Assembly (NCBI GenBank): GCA_032358255.1 | Contig: JAULBX010011988.1 | Location: forward strand, 40,449-104,448 | Direction: 5' to 3' | From: Heterotrichella gracilis | Taxonomy: Eukaryota; Sar; Xanthophyceae; Tribonematales; Xanthonemataceae | Length of the DNA: 64,000 bases | Part shown: positions 35,351-47,301 of the stretch, piece by piece | How the letters are laid out: each line of letters opens with the position of its first letter | Position numbering within the stretch: position 1 is the first letter of the stretch | Program-made: the position numbers and the translations under genes | Notes under the pieces: generated by a model | Database searches by the model: none | What the model was told of the DNA's origin: nothing | The model's input: only the letters and a program-made list of their open reading frames with translations

Positions 35351-36632
35351 TCACCATCCCCAAGACACAATCTTGTCAAAATGGTCTGAGTCTGCGTATG
35401 GCAGCTGTGCTTTGCACCGAACGGTCGATCGGAGCTCATCGATTAATCGGCAGTAGTTGGAGGAAAATAACCCAATCCAAGCATCGCATTGCAGGGCTAC
35501 GTCTGCATTGAAAAGGGAGTTGAAAAACTCTGTGTCATAACCATGCACATCTGCGTTTTTGAACCCCGACATCTTGTCACCATCATACCGGTGGGCTTTG
35601 ACATAGAGTATCTGCCACTGCACATGTGTCTTAAGGCTCAAACGCCGAGCTTCCTCGAGAAAATACTCAACCGCCTTGGCACTTTCAGTCGAAAGAAATA
35701 TCACTGGTTTCAACAGCTGTGGATACAAGCGCTGCATGCGGACTGCTTGTTGGAAATACAGGGCTGGCTGTGGCAGAGCGTGCTTTGATTCACTTACTTT
35801 GTCACTCAGCCTCACATGGACGGACATTGTCCCGGGTGCTATGCGAACCTTCGAGAAATTTTCATCACCAAACCTCACTAATTCGGCCCGGGTTCTGGCA
35901 TTTGGTCGCACAACATAAGCTGCACTCTGTGCCCTCCACCAGTAGTATTGAAGGTTACTGGAAATTCCCGAGGTTAAAAGCAAAGCACCAAATGGCAAAG
36001 GCACGTGCCCCTTCAATCCATATAACTTCCGCATATCAACATGAGCTCTCAAAACTCGAACATTGTAGTCTATGTTTGGAAAATTGTGCCAAGCATTGCT
36101 AGTTATGTTGGGCACTTGATGTAACGGGGTCCCTCCCAGAGCATCGTGCAAGGAGCAATTAGATATTGGCTCAAAATAACAATCCAATGTGGCATTGCCG
36201 TTGCAAAAGTTGCCCTTGATCCACCACTCCCCCGGTTGTGGTTCATACAGCAAGATCCGATTCATTGAAATTGCTAGACCCAGGAACATGCCCAACACGT
36301 GAATGGTTGAGCCAAAGCCGTGGACCTTTGTCATAGCGCGATACACGAGAAAACGCTTCGAAGTACAATTCGCTGGGTGCTGGTGCTGCAGGATGAGCTG
36401 CTGGGCTTGGTTGGTGCCATACATCTGCATCATTGGGGATCCAGGTTCCAAGTGGAAACGAAAGCGGATCACAGATCTCGTCGCAGTGTGCAGCGGTGGA
36501 CAGGTTGCCAGCTGTCGTGTAGTTGGCGTGTTGTTCCAAACCAACGCCAAGCAGGTGATGGGGGATCCAACAGCCCACTGAGGTGAAACACAACAACAGG
36601 CAAAGCCCTCCAAACACCGGCCACCTTCCCAT
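35351..36632 (-). CDS. Fucosyltransferase-like type II membrane protein (FUT8/GT23-like)
   Basis: Such Golgi enzymes transfer fucose from GDP-fucose to glycans. Starting from ATG 36632, the N-terminus is a signal anchor (WPVFGGLCLLLCFTSVGCW), followed by a luminal CDEICDPLSFPLGTW. The catalytic frame begins near 36385. It contains CTSKRFLVY, HGFGSTIHVLG and NRILLYEP-PGEWW. VHVRLSDKV corresponds to the GDP-fucose-binding H-V-R-x-x-D-K motif of FUT8. LSTESAKAVEYFLEEA and the terminal LFSSNYCRLIDELRST correspond to the FUT8 F-S-S-x-x-C-R motif. The two parts are in different frames. Removing the 37 bases 36422-36386, bounded by GT and AG, restores one 414-residue frame. The catalytic frame alone is open up to 36781, but its N-terminal part there is not protein-like. 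Otherwise intronless and of lower GC than its neighbours. The exact acceptor glycan cannot be inferred. Confidence 0.7.
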
Positions 36633-38117
36633 GGCGGAATATCTCCGTCCGACAGATCTGTAAAATATGGACAATGATTTGTGAGAATCACGGCATCGGC
36701 AGCAAAATAACCAAGGCCCGCGAAACAAAGTTGGTGCGAAGATGCATGATTGATTTCAAACCAGCCCGATTTTTGGTGCAAAATTAGTAATTATGGCGTG
36801 GTAACAAAAATTTAAAAATCATTTGCAAAACATTGGGCATGACTTATGTGGTCAACAGCATGAGGGAAAATGGGGTGCAAAATGATTTTGGATATAATTT
36901 TGGCAAATTCACCCCGTGTCAAATTCAGCATAATTTTGGGAGAGGAAATTTTGCATTTTGCACAGCTCAAATAATGCAGATCATGATAAGAATACCGCCG
37001 CAGCCCTTAACTCCTGGGCGGAGCACGTTTGATCCCGAGAAGGCATCAACGAGCACCTCGCGCCATGAACGCAAGAAGAGGTGCAAACGTAATTCACAGC
37101 AGTCCCAGGCACCCACAATTCCTGATGAACTGCTGAACAAGGGTAATCAGGTGATAATAAGCCCTACGCATTATCTTATTACCGGGGAATGAGTATCATT
37201 GCCTTGAACAACAAGCAACGTCCCAAACTGCCCCCCAAAACCCACAAAATCGTCAATGCCCCCCCTCCAATGCAACATCGGCACTGTCCTTGAGCCCCTT
37301 ACCAGGAAGAGATTGCGTGTGTGCTCACCTTATCTCTGCAACATGCACGAGACCCACGCAGGGTGGTCCCAAACTGGACACAGTGTCCCCGCCTACAGCC
37401 ACATAATTATGTAGGCGGCCTGTTCCAAGGCGATGGTCGAGGTGATTCACGCATACGAAGCTTTGGTATCCACCGCTCTTGACAAGGAGACTCTGCGCTG
37501 CTTGGGCTGAGCTGCAGTATACAAGGAAGTAATGTTAGTTTGTCCCACTAGTGACACAGCATGGCATAGCTGGGTGTTCAACAGTCGTGGGTGCACTTAC
37601 ATCCTGTAAAGATTGTAGGGTTACGCCAGCTGGCTAGGGCTGCAGTAGGACAACTGTGACTCTCAAAGGACCCTAAATTAGACAGTGATGAGTCATCACT
37701 GATGACAGTGCCATGAGCATTGACCAAGGCATGCCCAGTTGCAATTGGTCAAGTGGTATATGCATGCATTGATCCAAGATCAGCTTCGAGCACACGATGA
37801 CGTCAAGAAGTCCCACCCGTACCACGTACCTGAACGCTTCAGAGATGGTCACCACCCAGGCGCTGTGTCAACCCCCCCAGGCGAAGTACTTGCTATGCAC
37901 AACAAGCTGTCACAGGGAGGCTGAGTGTCAGCTGTCCAGGTGGTGAGGGCTCCGGAAATAAACACCGCTTGGTTTGATTTGAGTGCCAGATCTTGACCTA
38001 GAACAAGGTAGGAAGAAGGCACTGCGTGCAACGCAACAGCAGTTTTGTCTGTACTGCGTGCGGCAATCGCGGAATTCCATTAGTGCTGGTCTCAAGACTT
38101 TGCTGGCACCAGAGTAT
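36633..38117. other. Intergenic, no gene assigned
   Basis: AT-richer sequence upstream of the fucosyltransferase-like gene. The + ORF at 36833-37192 (119 codons, Lys/Arg-rich middle) has no recognisable domain and no support from splice sites. No repeats of note. Confidence 0.35.
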
Positions 38118-40455
38118 AGATGAAGCCTTTCGCTAAAGAAACACAACCGAGGCACCCCAAACCTCAATGGGTTACCCACGCAAGTAACTCTGACTATATA
38201 TTTTCCTTTGCTTGGGGGTCGTGCCTTGTAAACCCTAGGTATAATCCTTGTCGTCAGGCAGCACTGCTTCCACTGGAGTCTACCTTCAGCCTGTATGTTG
38301 CCTTTTCCTACCTACTTTTGACCCCTGCTGGACCGTGTAACAACCTTACCAGTCAAGTCCCCGACTTGCCCACCCAGTACTTTTACCACCTTGTGGTTTT
38401 GCAACAGCTCCACTCGGTGCATGCAAAAGGGGGAAGATGCATGCATGCATAAGAACCCACACCATATAGGTGCATAAAACCCCAGGTGGCTGTTGGATCA
38501 CTGGAGGGATGTGCTCCGACAAAAGAGGAGAGCGTATGCGCGTGCAGAGGAATGTGTCCACCCCGGTTGATGCTCTCTGTACAGTACTTTAAATAAGGGC
38601 ACTGGGCAACCCAAAATCCCCAGGGTGCAACTGCAACGACACGACAGCTGAAGAGTCCAAGCTGTTTGAAAAGCCAGCTACGCGACATGGCGGGTCTAGC
38701 TAACCCCCCAAATACTATAATGCATATGTTTTGCAGTTCAGCCCACCCAGCCCTTCACCTCATGTGAACAACAGTTGCGTCTTTAGTTGGACAGGCACCG
38801 GTGCCAGTTTCGGCAAACACTCGGCCAAGCTGCCGGAAGCCTTGCTTCTGAAGCGCAGACCCTTGCACTTCTGTGTGCCCGTGCACCTACTCACTACCTA
38901 CCCCAATCATGGTGTCCATGGCCGCAGTGGGCCCGGGGCTTTGCCGGGTGAATGCACACAGTGGCCGAGCTGTCTCCGGAGCTGTCTGAAGGCCTTTAAG
39001 GGCAAGGCTTCTCGCCGCCAGACCCTTGCCAAGCGTGTCTGCTGCAAGGGGAACGCGCTGTGTCCGAGCGTTCGCCCTAGTCAAGGCCAGCAGCTCAGGT
39101 AGGCACACACAACCCTTGGCCAAGGCGCCTTGCACCTGTTCTACCTGTTCAGAAGCGCAAGCTGTGGCCGCAAAACTAGTTTGTGATATGATGACGGGTG
39201 GGTATATAGAGCGGGCTGTAGTGTTACTAGCTCAACCAGGTCCCCCATCTGGACCCACTAGTGTGTTGCCCCTGCACGCACTGGCCATATGGCTCTGCAT
39301 ATATGCACTATGGCCAGCTAGCTGGGGGAGTGGGTACCATTGTGAGGCAGCACACTCACGGTGGGGAAAAGCAACAACCTTTAGTGCGGGTGAGGCGGGT
39401 GCGGAGCTGGGCACTTCGTCGGCGATACAAGCTTGGGTTTGGCACTAGTAGCACTAGTGGTAGTTTTGCTTGGCTACTGCCTGACACAGTGCAGTGCACG
39501 TGCTGCCAACAAGTGGCATAGCCCTTTCCAAGTTTCAGCCGCAAGCATATGCATACAGGGTTCAGCTGCACCAGTGTGGTAGCAGGCCTTGCTCAGAGTG
39601 AAGCACTCAAGGTACATGCTGCAACCACGGACCTACAGGCGAGCTAGGCTGCCTTGGTTTGTTTCTGTTGGTTGCAACTTGTACCTGTGCAGAGCCCTGA
39701 CCCTCAACACTGCTGGGGGGAGTGCAACCAACCACCCAACTTCCAACTCAGTACTCCTGTCGCAACTACCCGCAGTAGGAGGGGACTTGTATCCAACTCT
39801 TGTTGCAGCAAAGTTGACCCCTTTCTGCTGGTCTAGTGCAGTTCCCCTTCTCTATGCAGTTCACCTTCTGTATGCACTGTGTGTGACTATGGGTGTCTTA
39901 CTGCAGAAAGCGCCAGCACGCTGACCAAGAAGGAGACTTTCTCATATATGCGTGACAGCGCAGCCTTCCTTAGCCTTGACGACAAGTTGACCATACGAAT
40001 AGACCGTTACAGCAGTGGTGTGGCCAGGGTGTATCTTGTGGATGCACACAGTCACGTGGAGCAGCCCATCCCAGCCCACATCACCACGGCAGCTGCAACC
40101 GGTGAACGCATACCAGTGGACCGCAACAGCTTCTGGGTCGCGTGGACAGTCAGCTACACGCTATTTGTCAGTGGCAAGCCTTACATGACCATCAGCCAAG
40201 AGAGGGAGCAGTCAATTATTGGCCCGCCAGGCGCTGCAAGTGGCGTCATCCGGATCCCATAGTTGGGTCCTCCACAGGCCAGGGAGAATGACAGTTGGGC
40301 AGTCTCCTTCGAGGTGTAGAAGTAGCGAGGTGCTCTAGAGAACTTTATGCAGTACTGTGGGTGGCTTTTGGTCCAGTGTGTTGTGGTATTGGCGTGTGTG
40401 CTTAGGAGACGACAAGTGCTGACCACAATTGCGGGGTGGTGGCTAGCCTAACCTG
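38118..40455 (+). repeat. Tandem duplication, copy A
   Basis: Shares ordered blocks with 40585-42825: the cgtgccttgtaaaccct block (38222 and 40670), the tgcatgcataagaacccacaccatat block, the CATGGGCGCAGTGGGCC-type block (about 38918 and 41334), the ggttcagctgcaccagtgtggtagcagg block (39559 and 41913), and the terminal exon. Copies differ by many substitutions and indels, so the event is not recent. Confidence 0.85.
39907..40262 (+). CDS. Terminal exon of unknown gene, copy A
   Basis: Begins after a CTGCAG acceptor and ends with TAG. Encodes about 117 residues: KLTIRIDR, VARVYLVDAHSHV, FWVAWTVSYTLFVSGKPYM and SQEREQSIIGPPGAASGV. Beta-rich, no recognised family. Upstream exons are unresolved, so only the terminal exon is annotated. 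The paralogue at 42270-42619 keeps the same frame and most residues, which supports real coding. Confidence 0.6.
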
Positions 40456-41264
40456 GGCTATGTACCAATGATGAGGACTCCGTCCAGACACGGTGACGTC
40501 ACTGGGTTGCGTCGAGGTTGCCTTTATTATGGGAGGCACCAAGTATATGTATACTACGGAGGGGAACAGTGGAGTACACTTTGGCTTGAAGAAACACATC
40601 CGAGGCCTCGTTGGGCTACCACGCAAGGTGTGACTTCAAAACATTCAAGCTGCTTCGCAGAAGCAGAGGGGCGTGCCTTGTAAACCCTATGCATATGCCA
40701 ATCCTTGTCGGCAGGCAGCACTGCTTCCACAGGAGCTGCTGCCTTTACTTGAAGGCTTCATGTTGCCTTTAACCCGCTTTCACCCCTGCTGGGCCTTGTA
40801 ACAACCTGATCGGTCAAGTCCCCAACTTGCCCAACCAGCACTTTTACCACCAGGTTTTGCAACAGCCCCACTCGGTGCATGCATATGGGGGAAGATGCAT
40901 GCATGCATAAGAACCCACACCATATTGGTGCATAGACCCCCAGGTGGCTGTTGGGTGGACGGAGGGATGTGCTCAGACAAAAGAGGAGAGCATACGCGCT
41001 GCAGAGAAACGTGTGCACCCCGGTTGGTGCTTTCTATACTGTAGCTTAAAAACAGGCATTGGGGCAAAACCCAAAACAGGCAACAGCACCCAGCTGAAGC
41101 GTCCAAGCTATTCGAAAGCCAGCTACGACTTGACGGTCTAGCTAATTAGGTTATAACCCCCCATATACTTGCTTGCATATCTATCCTTTGAAATCAGTTG
41201 GATACTGCAGTCTCCGCTACTCTCTGAAAACACTCTGAAAACACTTGGCCAAGCTTGCTCTTGG

Positions 41265-41299
41265 CTCACACTCACACTCACACTCACACTCACGCTCAC
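41265..41299 (+). repeat. CTCACA hexamer run
   Basis: About five units of ctcaca, degrading to ctcacg. Present in copy B of the tandem duplication and not in copy A. Confidence 0.85.
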
Positions 41300-42269
41300 G
41301 CTTGCTCTTGGCTCTTCGCCAGAATATGGTATCCATGGGCGCAGTGGGCCTCTGCCATGTGACTTCTTGCAGTGGCCACAGTGGCCGAGCTGTCCGTCCG
41401 TGCGCACCACAGGCCTAGGCACGCGCTGTCCTCAAGGCCTGGCGAGGCAAGGCTGCTCGTCGCAAGACCCTTGCCCACCGTGTTTGCTGCAAGGGAAGCG
41501 CGAACTGTCCGAGCGTTCTCCCAGGTCCAGGCCAGCAGCTCAGGTAGGCGCACACAACCCTTGGCGCCTTGCACCTGTTCAGAAGCGCAAGGTGTGCGCG
41601 CAAAACTATGGTGAAACAAGATTGTCTTGCTGTGGTGGGCGTCCAATAGCGGGTGGATAGCTGGCTGTAGTTTTACTAGTCCAAGCAGGCTGCCGGTCTG
41701 GACCCACTAGCTGGGGGGGCAAAGGTGGGCACTTTTGCGAGGCGGCACACAGTGGGGCAAAGCAGCAACGATCATGTGGGTGAGGTGGGTGCGGAGCTGG
41801 GCACATCGTCAGCTAGTGTTGGGCGCTATGGTAGTTTTGCATGGGGGATACAGTGAGCATGCTGGCACAAAGTGGCAGAACCCCCTCCCCCAGTTCCACC
41901 CTCAAACATACGGGGTTCAGCTGCACCAGTGTGGTAGCAGGACTTGCTGAAGTGCTTAGAGTGAAGCACTCTAGGTACATGGTGCAACCACAGACCTATA
42001 GGCGAGCTAATCTGCCTCAAGTCTGCTGTGCACATGTTTCTTTTGGTTGCAATTTGTACCTGTGCAGAGGTTCAGGCCCTCTGACCCTCGAAACCTCTGC
42101 CAAGGGGAGTGCAACCCACCCAACTTCCAACCCTGTCAGTACTGCACTAGAAGAACTGCCCACAGTAGTAGGGGGTTGTATCCGTCTCTTGCTGAACCAT
42201 TCCTTACTGCCGGTCTCACGCGCTTCCCCTTCTATATGCACTGTGACGACTATGGGTGTCTCACTGCAG

Positions 42270-42619
42270 AGCGCGCCAGCACGCTGACAAAGAAGGGGAC
42301 ATCATCATACATGCGTGACAACGCAACCTTCCTAAGCCTTGACAATAAGTTGACCATACGAATAGACAGGGAGAACATTGCAATGGCCAGGGTGTATCTT
42401 GTGGATGCACACACACACGTGCAGCAGCCTATACCTGCCCACATCGCCATGGCAGCTGCAATGGGTGCACGCATACCAGTGACCCGCATTAGCTTTGTGA
42501 TCACGTGGACAGTCGGCTTCACGCTGTTCGTCAGTGGCGAGCCTTACATGACCATCAGCCAAGAGAGGGAGCAGTCAATTCTTGGCCCGCCAGGCGCTGC
42601 AAGTGGCGTCATCGCATAG
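42270..42619 (+). CDS. Terminal exon of unknown gene, copy B
   Basis: Paralogue of the exon at 39907. Same CTGCAG acceptor and a TAG stop in the equivalent place. About 115 residues with KLTIRIDR, ARVYLVDAHTHVQQPIPAH, TWTVGFTLFVSGEPYM and SQEREQSILGPPGAASGV. Most differences from copy A lie in surface-like charged positions, suggesting both were under protein-level constraint for some time. Upstream exons are unresolved. Confidence 0.6.
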
Positions 42620-42825
42620 TTTGGTCCTCCAAAGGCCAGGGAGAATGACAGATGGGCAATTTCATTTCGAGAAGTTGAACAAGTTGAAGTAGGGAGCTGT
42701 TTTAGGGGTTTGTATGCAGTACAGCGGGTGGCTTTTGGTCCAATGTGTTGTGTACTGGCATGTGTGCTGAGGCGGGGACACCTGCTGACCACAAGTGAAG
42801 GGTGCTGGCTTGCTTAGCCTTAGGC

Positions 42826-43542
42826 ATGATATGGTGGAATTTATCGAAAGAAACGAGCTGTCAAAAGATGTGCGCCGTTGTTTGTGTGTTGAACGTGGAT
42901 TGATAATATGGCCTCGCTCAATGTTCATACGGGCCAGAGATGTTGTCTGTGTGCGGTGAATTACAGCTTGAAATAGCAATCACATCCACTTAGGTGGGCC
43001 CAGGCCCTGGGCCAGGGTGACCATTCCACAGTGTTGTTGACATGCAGCAGCTACCGCAGATGGATCTATGGCAGGCATGCCTACAGTCAGATCTGCGCGC
43101 CTCAATAGGTTAACAATTGTTCAACGTGTAGTTCTCCGGGCAACCAGATGCCCAGCTGGCATTGTGCACAGGCTCTAGCGGCACTCGCCTGCGCCCCCTG
43201 CTCCATCAAAGTGCAGCACAGAGTCCCAGGGCCTGTCACACCTGGCTTAGGGTTTAAGATCTAGGGTGCAGCCAACAGTTATCGCTCCGAGCCAGCGGCC
43301 AAGGTGCTGCACCCCTCCTTGCCTGCAAAACGCTCAGTGGTTCTCCAGGTGCCATTGTCCACTACAGCTAGTACCTCCCCTTGCACCTAATACTACTCCT
43401 CCCATTGCGCGCTGGCATCAACTACCACCACCACCACCACCACCCTGCTTGCAGCCCGTCCCTTCCTCCCCAATTTTGCCCAAATGCGCAGCCAGGTGGC
43501 CCCCCCCACTGGCCTCAGGGCCCCGCGTGAAGTGGTGTTCCC
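42826..43542 (-). repeat. 3' flank of L-galactose dehydrogenase with last-exon copies
   Basis: About 43128-43200 matches the last coding exon of the neighbouring gene (region coding LEPVHN-SW-SG-PEN), and a short trace lies near 43332-43355. Both are downstream of the stop in the transcript direction. ttaca at about 42960 (TGTAA on the minus strand) is a poly(A) candidate. Otherwise no gene is seen. Confidence 0.65.
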
Positions 43543-46500
43543 TCAGTTGTTCTCTGGGTGTCCCGAAGGCCAGCTCACATTGTGCACAGGCTCAAGCGCA
43601 GCAAGGACCTCCCCTAGCACACTCTGCTCTTCCTTCCCTTGCGGGTTGGCAACCACGCCCAGGACCTGTGGGTGGGGGTGGGGAGTGGAGTGGGGGGATT
43701 GCGCGCGGTGGACTGGCGGTGGCGGTGTGATGGCGGTGTGTTGTGCAGTGTGCGTGTGGCCTGATGGTGGTGCGATGTGATGGTGGTGTAATGATGGTGC
43801 TTGCGGCGTGCGGTGTGCGTGTGTACTAGGGTTTACCTAGTACCACGCTGCACGCCCAGACCCTACACTAGGGCCCACCAAGTACCCACTGGGCCTTCCT
43901 AAACCCTACCCTAGCGTTTCACCCTCACCTGCAGCACCATCTTCACATTGGCTTCCACCTCCTCGGGAGTGACCATACCCACAAGGTGCATGAAGGGTAT
44001 CTCGCGCCACCCAAACCCTACCCTAGGGTCCGCCTCCTACCCACCTAAACCCTACCCTAGGGTTTACCCTCACATCTCCACGTTGGCTTCCACCTCCTCG
44101 GGAGTGACCATACCCACAAGGTGCATGAAGGGTATCTCGCGCCACCCAAACCCTATCCTAGGGTCCACCTCCTACCCACACAAACCCTACCCCAGGGTTT
44201 CACCCACTCACCTGCAGCACCATCTTCACATTAGCTTCCACCTCCTCAGGAGTGACCATACCCACAAGGTGCGTGGAGATGTCGGGAGAAGCCATGGTGT
44301 GCAGGAATGACAGCTTGACAATGTCCACCCCCGCCTGCTGGGCATGCTGCGTGACTGCCCTGGCTGCGGATTGGAGGGCAGGGGGGGCGGGGTGCCAGGA
44401 GGGGGATCCCTGGAATAGAGTGGGATTGTCATTCACTATTCAATCCAAAGAAGGGCGGATTAAACCACCGCCTCGGCCATATCCTGGGGTTCACCATGGT
44501 CGAAAGTGCTATGAATTGTGTCCAGGTAGACCATGCAGGGGTGGAGCAAACCATGGCAAGGGTGACCGCTAATTGACAGCAATTCCTAGCGCGCATGTAG
44601 CTGAATACGCAAGAAGCAAGAAAATTACGCCCATGGCGGCTGGGAACCCCTTTTACTGTAAACGCAACTGTTTACACCCCAAGACCATTGCCCGCAACCT
44701 GCCGTGGCTTGATCAACCCCAATATTGATAGCACACTGGTCATACCCACTGCCTTACCCCAACCCTAGGGTTTACAGTGCAGGGTTTAGGTCCCCTACCT
44801 GTGGCATGAACAGGCCCATTGACAGCACCATTGCATCGATATGCCCACCCCCTTGGGCAAACCCTAGGTTTTACACTGTACCCTAGGGTTTTAGGTACCC
44901 CTACCTGTGGCGTGAACAGGCCCATTGACAGCACCGATGCGTTGATGATGCCCACCCCCTTGGCCCTTAGGTAGGGTATGAGGTCAAGCAGGGAGGTGTC
45001 GCTCAGGGTGCAGTGGCAGTAGGAGAGGACGCTGTCCACAGTGCCTGCAGGGACCCTGCGGAAGGGTTTTCATGGCTTAGCGCCATGCATTTCCAGCAAT
45101 TTCACCTAAAAGGGTATGCGAGGGGTTTATACAGGTGTCACTCAGGGCGCAGGCAGTAGGAGAGCACGCTGGCCACAGTGCCTGCGGAAAAGGATGTGGA
45201 CTTTTCAAGTTTTGCAGAACCTGGCACTACTGCAGACCTTGTTGAATAGGCAAGGTGACCCTAGGGAAATGCACAGTCCAAATTATAGCCAACTCCCATC
45301 CTACCCTAGGGTCCCCACCCATGCTCCGCACTGCTGCCAAGCCCTTGTCCACCGCCAGCATGGCATTTTTTATTCTTTTCCTTTGATATGTGCTTTAGAA
45401 AATTACCTGTCCAGTATGTAGGGGAAGACTTTTAGTGGCAGCCCCGTGATGCCTATGTGCCGCACCACCCCTTGCGCCTTCAGCTTCAGCAGGGCAGGTA
45501 GGGTTTCATTCACCACCTGCAGGCGGGAAGGGAAACCCTAAATACAACTACCTTAAACCCCTTGTGCATGTGTACCTCCAGGCAGGTTTTCGTTCACCAC
45601 CTGCAGGCAATAATGGAAACCCTAAATACAACACGCTAAACCCCTTGCGCTGCTCACCTTCAAGCAGAGTTGTGTTTGCCATGTGCATGCAGGCAGGGAA
45701 ACCCTAAACTCCTAAACCCTAAGCAGACAGGAGGAAAACCCTGCCACCAGATGTGTCTGGCATCCTGCATGCTATCAATTCCCCTGTCAGTGCCTGTCAG
45801 TGCAATCCATGCGCCTGGAGTTTGATCGTACCTGATCCAGCGATCCAAATTCAATGTCGTGTGTTTGGATGATGTCAATGTAATCAGTTTGCAGTCGTTG
45901 GAGAGACTCGTTCACGCTGGCTGTCACCCGCTCCGCACTGAAGTCAAAATGCTCAAAGTCTGGGCCATACCTGCAGCATGGGGAGGGTAGTTAAGGATGA
46001 ACATATCCACCTGCAGGAGTGCAGCTGTTATACGGTAGCTTACACTGACGAATGTGATGCCAGGCCATACCAGTAAGGGTGGGTATGTAAATGCAAGGTG
46101 TGACAAGGATGGGTACAGGTGGGCCTTGGCGAGCCATGATCATCCCAATGTGGAAAGCGATTAATGATGTAATAGATAAAAGGACTAATGCCACACTTTG
46201 ATGGACACAGTGGATGGTGTCATGACCTGTGGTTGCTTGGTGTGTTTGCATTGTGCATGCACCAAGCAGTGGGTCCTTCCGACACAGTTCCAGGCTGCAC
46301 ACAGTTGACAATAAAACTCTGTGCTCCCTGTGATGATACCTTCGCGCCATGTGATAAACCCTGAGGGCCGTATGCAGCCGCAGGTGTCAATCTCATCAAA
46401 CCAAACAGCTCGGTAAATCCAACCACCTGTCCTTGTGGCATCCCCTTACCTTCCCACCTTGGTTGCCAGGATGATTTTGTCCCTAGGCAGACCCTTGAGG

Positions 46501-47301
46501 GCGCGGCCAAGCACCTGGCAAAATGGATGGGGTGGTGGATATTGGTTGCCTGAAGTGGTGTGGTGTGGCAATGCATGGCGTAGCGTAGCGTGGGGCAAAG
46601 CCTGCCACTGGAACACATGAATTGGTGATGCCTGATGCATTAGGGAGTCCACAGCTGGGGTGCAAAGCGGCGGGATGGGGTGGGATTAGATAAGCTGAGG
46701 CCCATGCGCACGACAACCAGGCAAGCATGCCACATGGCGACACCTCAACCGGTATCATGAAACCTTAGAATGGCTGATGCTAGGGTAACGTAAGGGTTTT
46801 GCATGGCTCACCGTCTCTGACTTGGTGATGCCGTAGAAGGGTGAGGTATCAAAGAAGTTCACCCCCAGCTCAAAGGCGCGGTGCACAGCCTGGATGGCGC
46901 GCTCCTCGTCTATGCCAGAATCCTGTAGGTGGTGCCCTAGTCAGTGACATGCAAACCTCGGTGGAGGCTTTCCACACCTTTCACTCCATACCACTCCATG
47001 CACGTTTATCTACATGTTGACATGTACCGCATTGGGGCCACTCGCATCACCACTTAGCTGCCACCTAACCTATACACAGTATTCCCCCCCCACGCTCTTC
47101 CCCCATGTAAACCCCTCCACTTCCCCTCACCCACACACACCATACACAAGTCAATGCCCGTCGTTAATGCAACATTACGCTGCCCCCCCTTCCACTCACG
47201 CTGAACACGCCCCCCAGCGGCGACGCCCCATACCCCAGCACAGACACCTGCAGGCCGGTGGTGCCCAGGGGGCGGCGGGGCAAGGGGGGGAGGGACGCCA
47301 T
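43543..47301 (-). CDS. L-GalDH: L-galactose dehydrogenase
   Basis: This aldo-keto reductase oxidises L-galactose to L-galactono-1,4-lactone with NAD+ in the plant/algal ascorbate pathway. Exons: 47301-47200, 46922-46812, 46514-46450, 45970-45832, 45516-45407, 45055-44905, 44409-44212, 43665-43543. All phases match and the product is 332 residues, close to the plant length of about 320. The N-terminus MASLPPLPRRPLGTTGLQVS runs into LGYGASPLGGVF. NFFDTSPFYG carries the catalytic Asp and Tyr, and ILATKVG the catalytic Lys. DYIDIIQTHDIEFGSLDQ carries the catalytic His and the enzyme-specific signature. It continues with GITGLPLKVFPYILDRVP and SYCHCTLSDTSLLDLIPYL, then the WHPA-P motif. The C-terminus is SWPSGHPENN. 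Together these are specific to L-GalDH rather than generic aldo-keto reductases. No transit peptide, so it is probably cytosolic. Several introns carry exon-edge copies. Confidence 0.95.
43925..44000 (-). repeat. Donor-edge copy of L-GalDH exon 7 (distal)
   Basis: Encodes a variant of HLVGMVTPEEVEANVKMVLQ and the GTGAGG donor. Near-identical to the next copy at 44065, and followed by cctaccctagggt. Confidence 0.9.
44065..44135 (-). repeat. Donor-edge copy of L-GalDH exon 7 (proximal)
   Basis: Repeats the same exon edge as 43925 and the true one at 44212. The 130-base unit, exon end plus donor plus heptamer-rich spacer, stands three times in series. Confidence 0.9.
44797..44862 (-). repeat. 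Donor-edge copy of L-GalDH exon 6
   Basis: Matches 44905-44970 (ctacctgtggc-tgaacaggcccattgacagcacc): the end of exon 6 coding NASVLSMGLFTPQ plus its donor. The heptamer-like ccctagggtttta separates the two. Confidence 0.9.
45130..45190 (-). repeat. Acceptor-edge copy of L-GalDH exon 6
   Basis: Repeats the start of exon 6 (coding AGTVDSVLSYC and LSD) and its GCAG acceptor, degraded. Exon 6 is thus bracketed by a start copy and an end copy. Confidence 0.8.
45572..45700 (-). repeat. Acceptor-edge copies of L-GalDH exon 5
   Basis: About 45575-45612 repeats ttcattcaccacctgcagg (acceptor and VVNE start of exon 5). A weaker copy follows near 45660-45700. Both are followed by aaaccctaaa. Confidence 0.75.

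Larger units (their letters stand above)
40585..42825 (+). repeat. Tandem duplication, copy B
   Basis: Second unit of the duplication (see 38118-40455). Its left boundary is near the shared gaagaaacacatccgaggc block and its right boundary near the ctgctgaccacaa block. Confidence 0.85.

Noticed and set aside
36833-37192. 119-codon + ORF with Lys/Arg-rich middle
   Set aside because: AT-rich context, no recognisable family, no promoter or splice evidence; likely chance.
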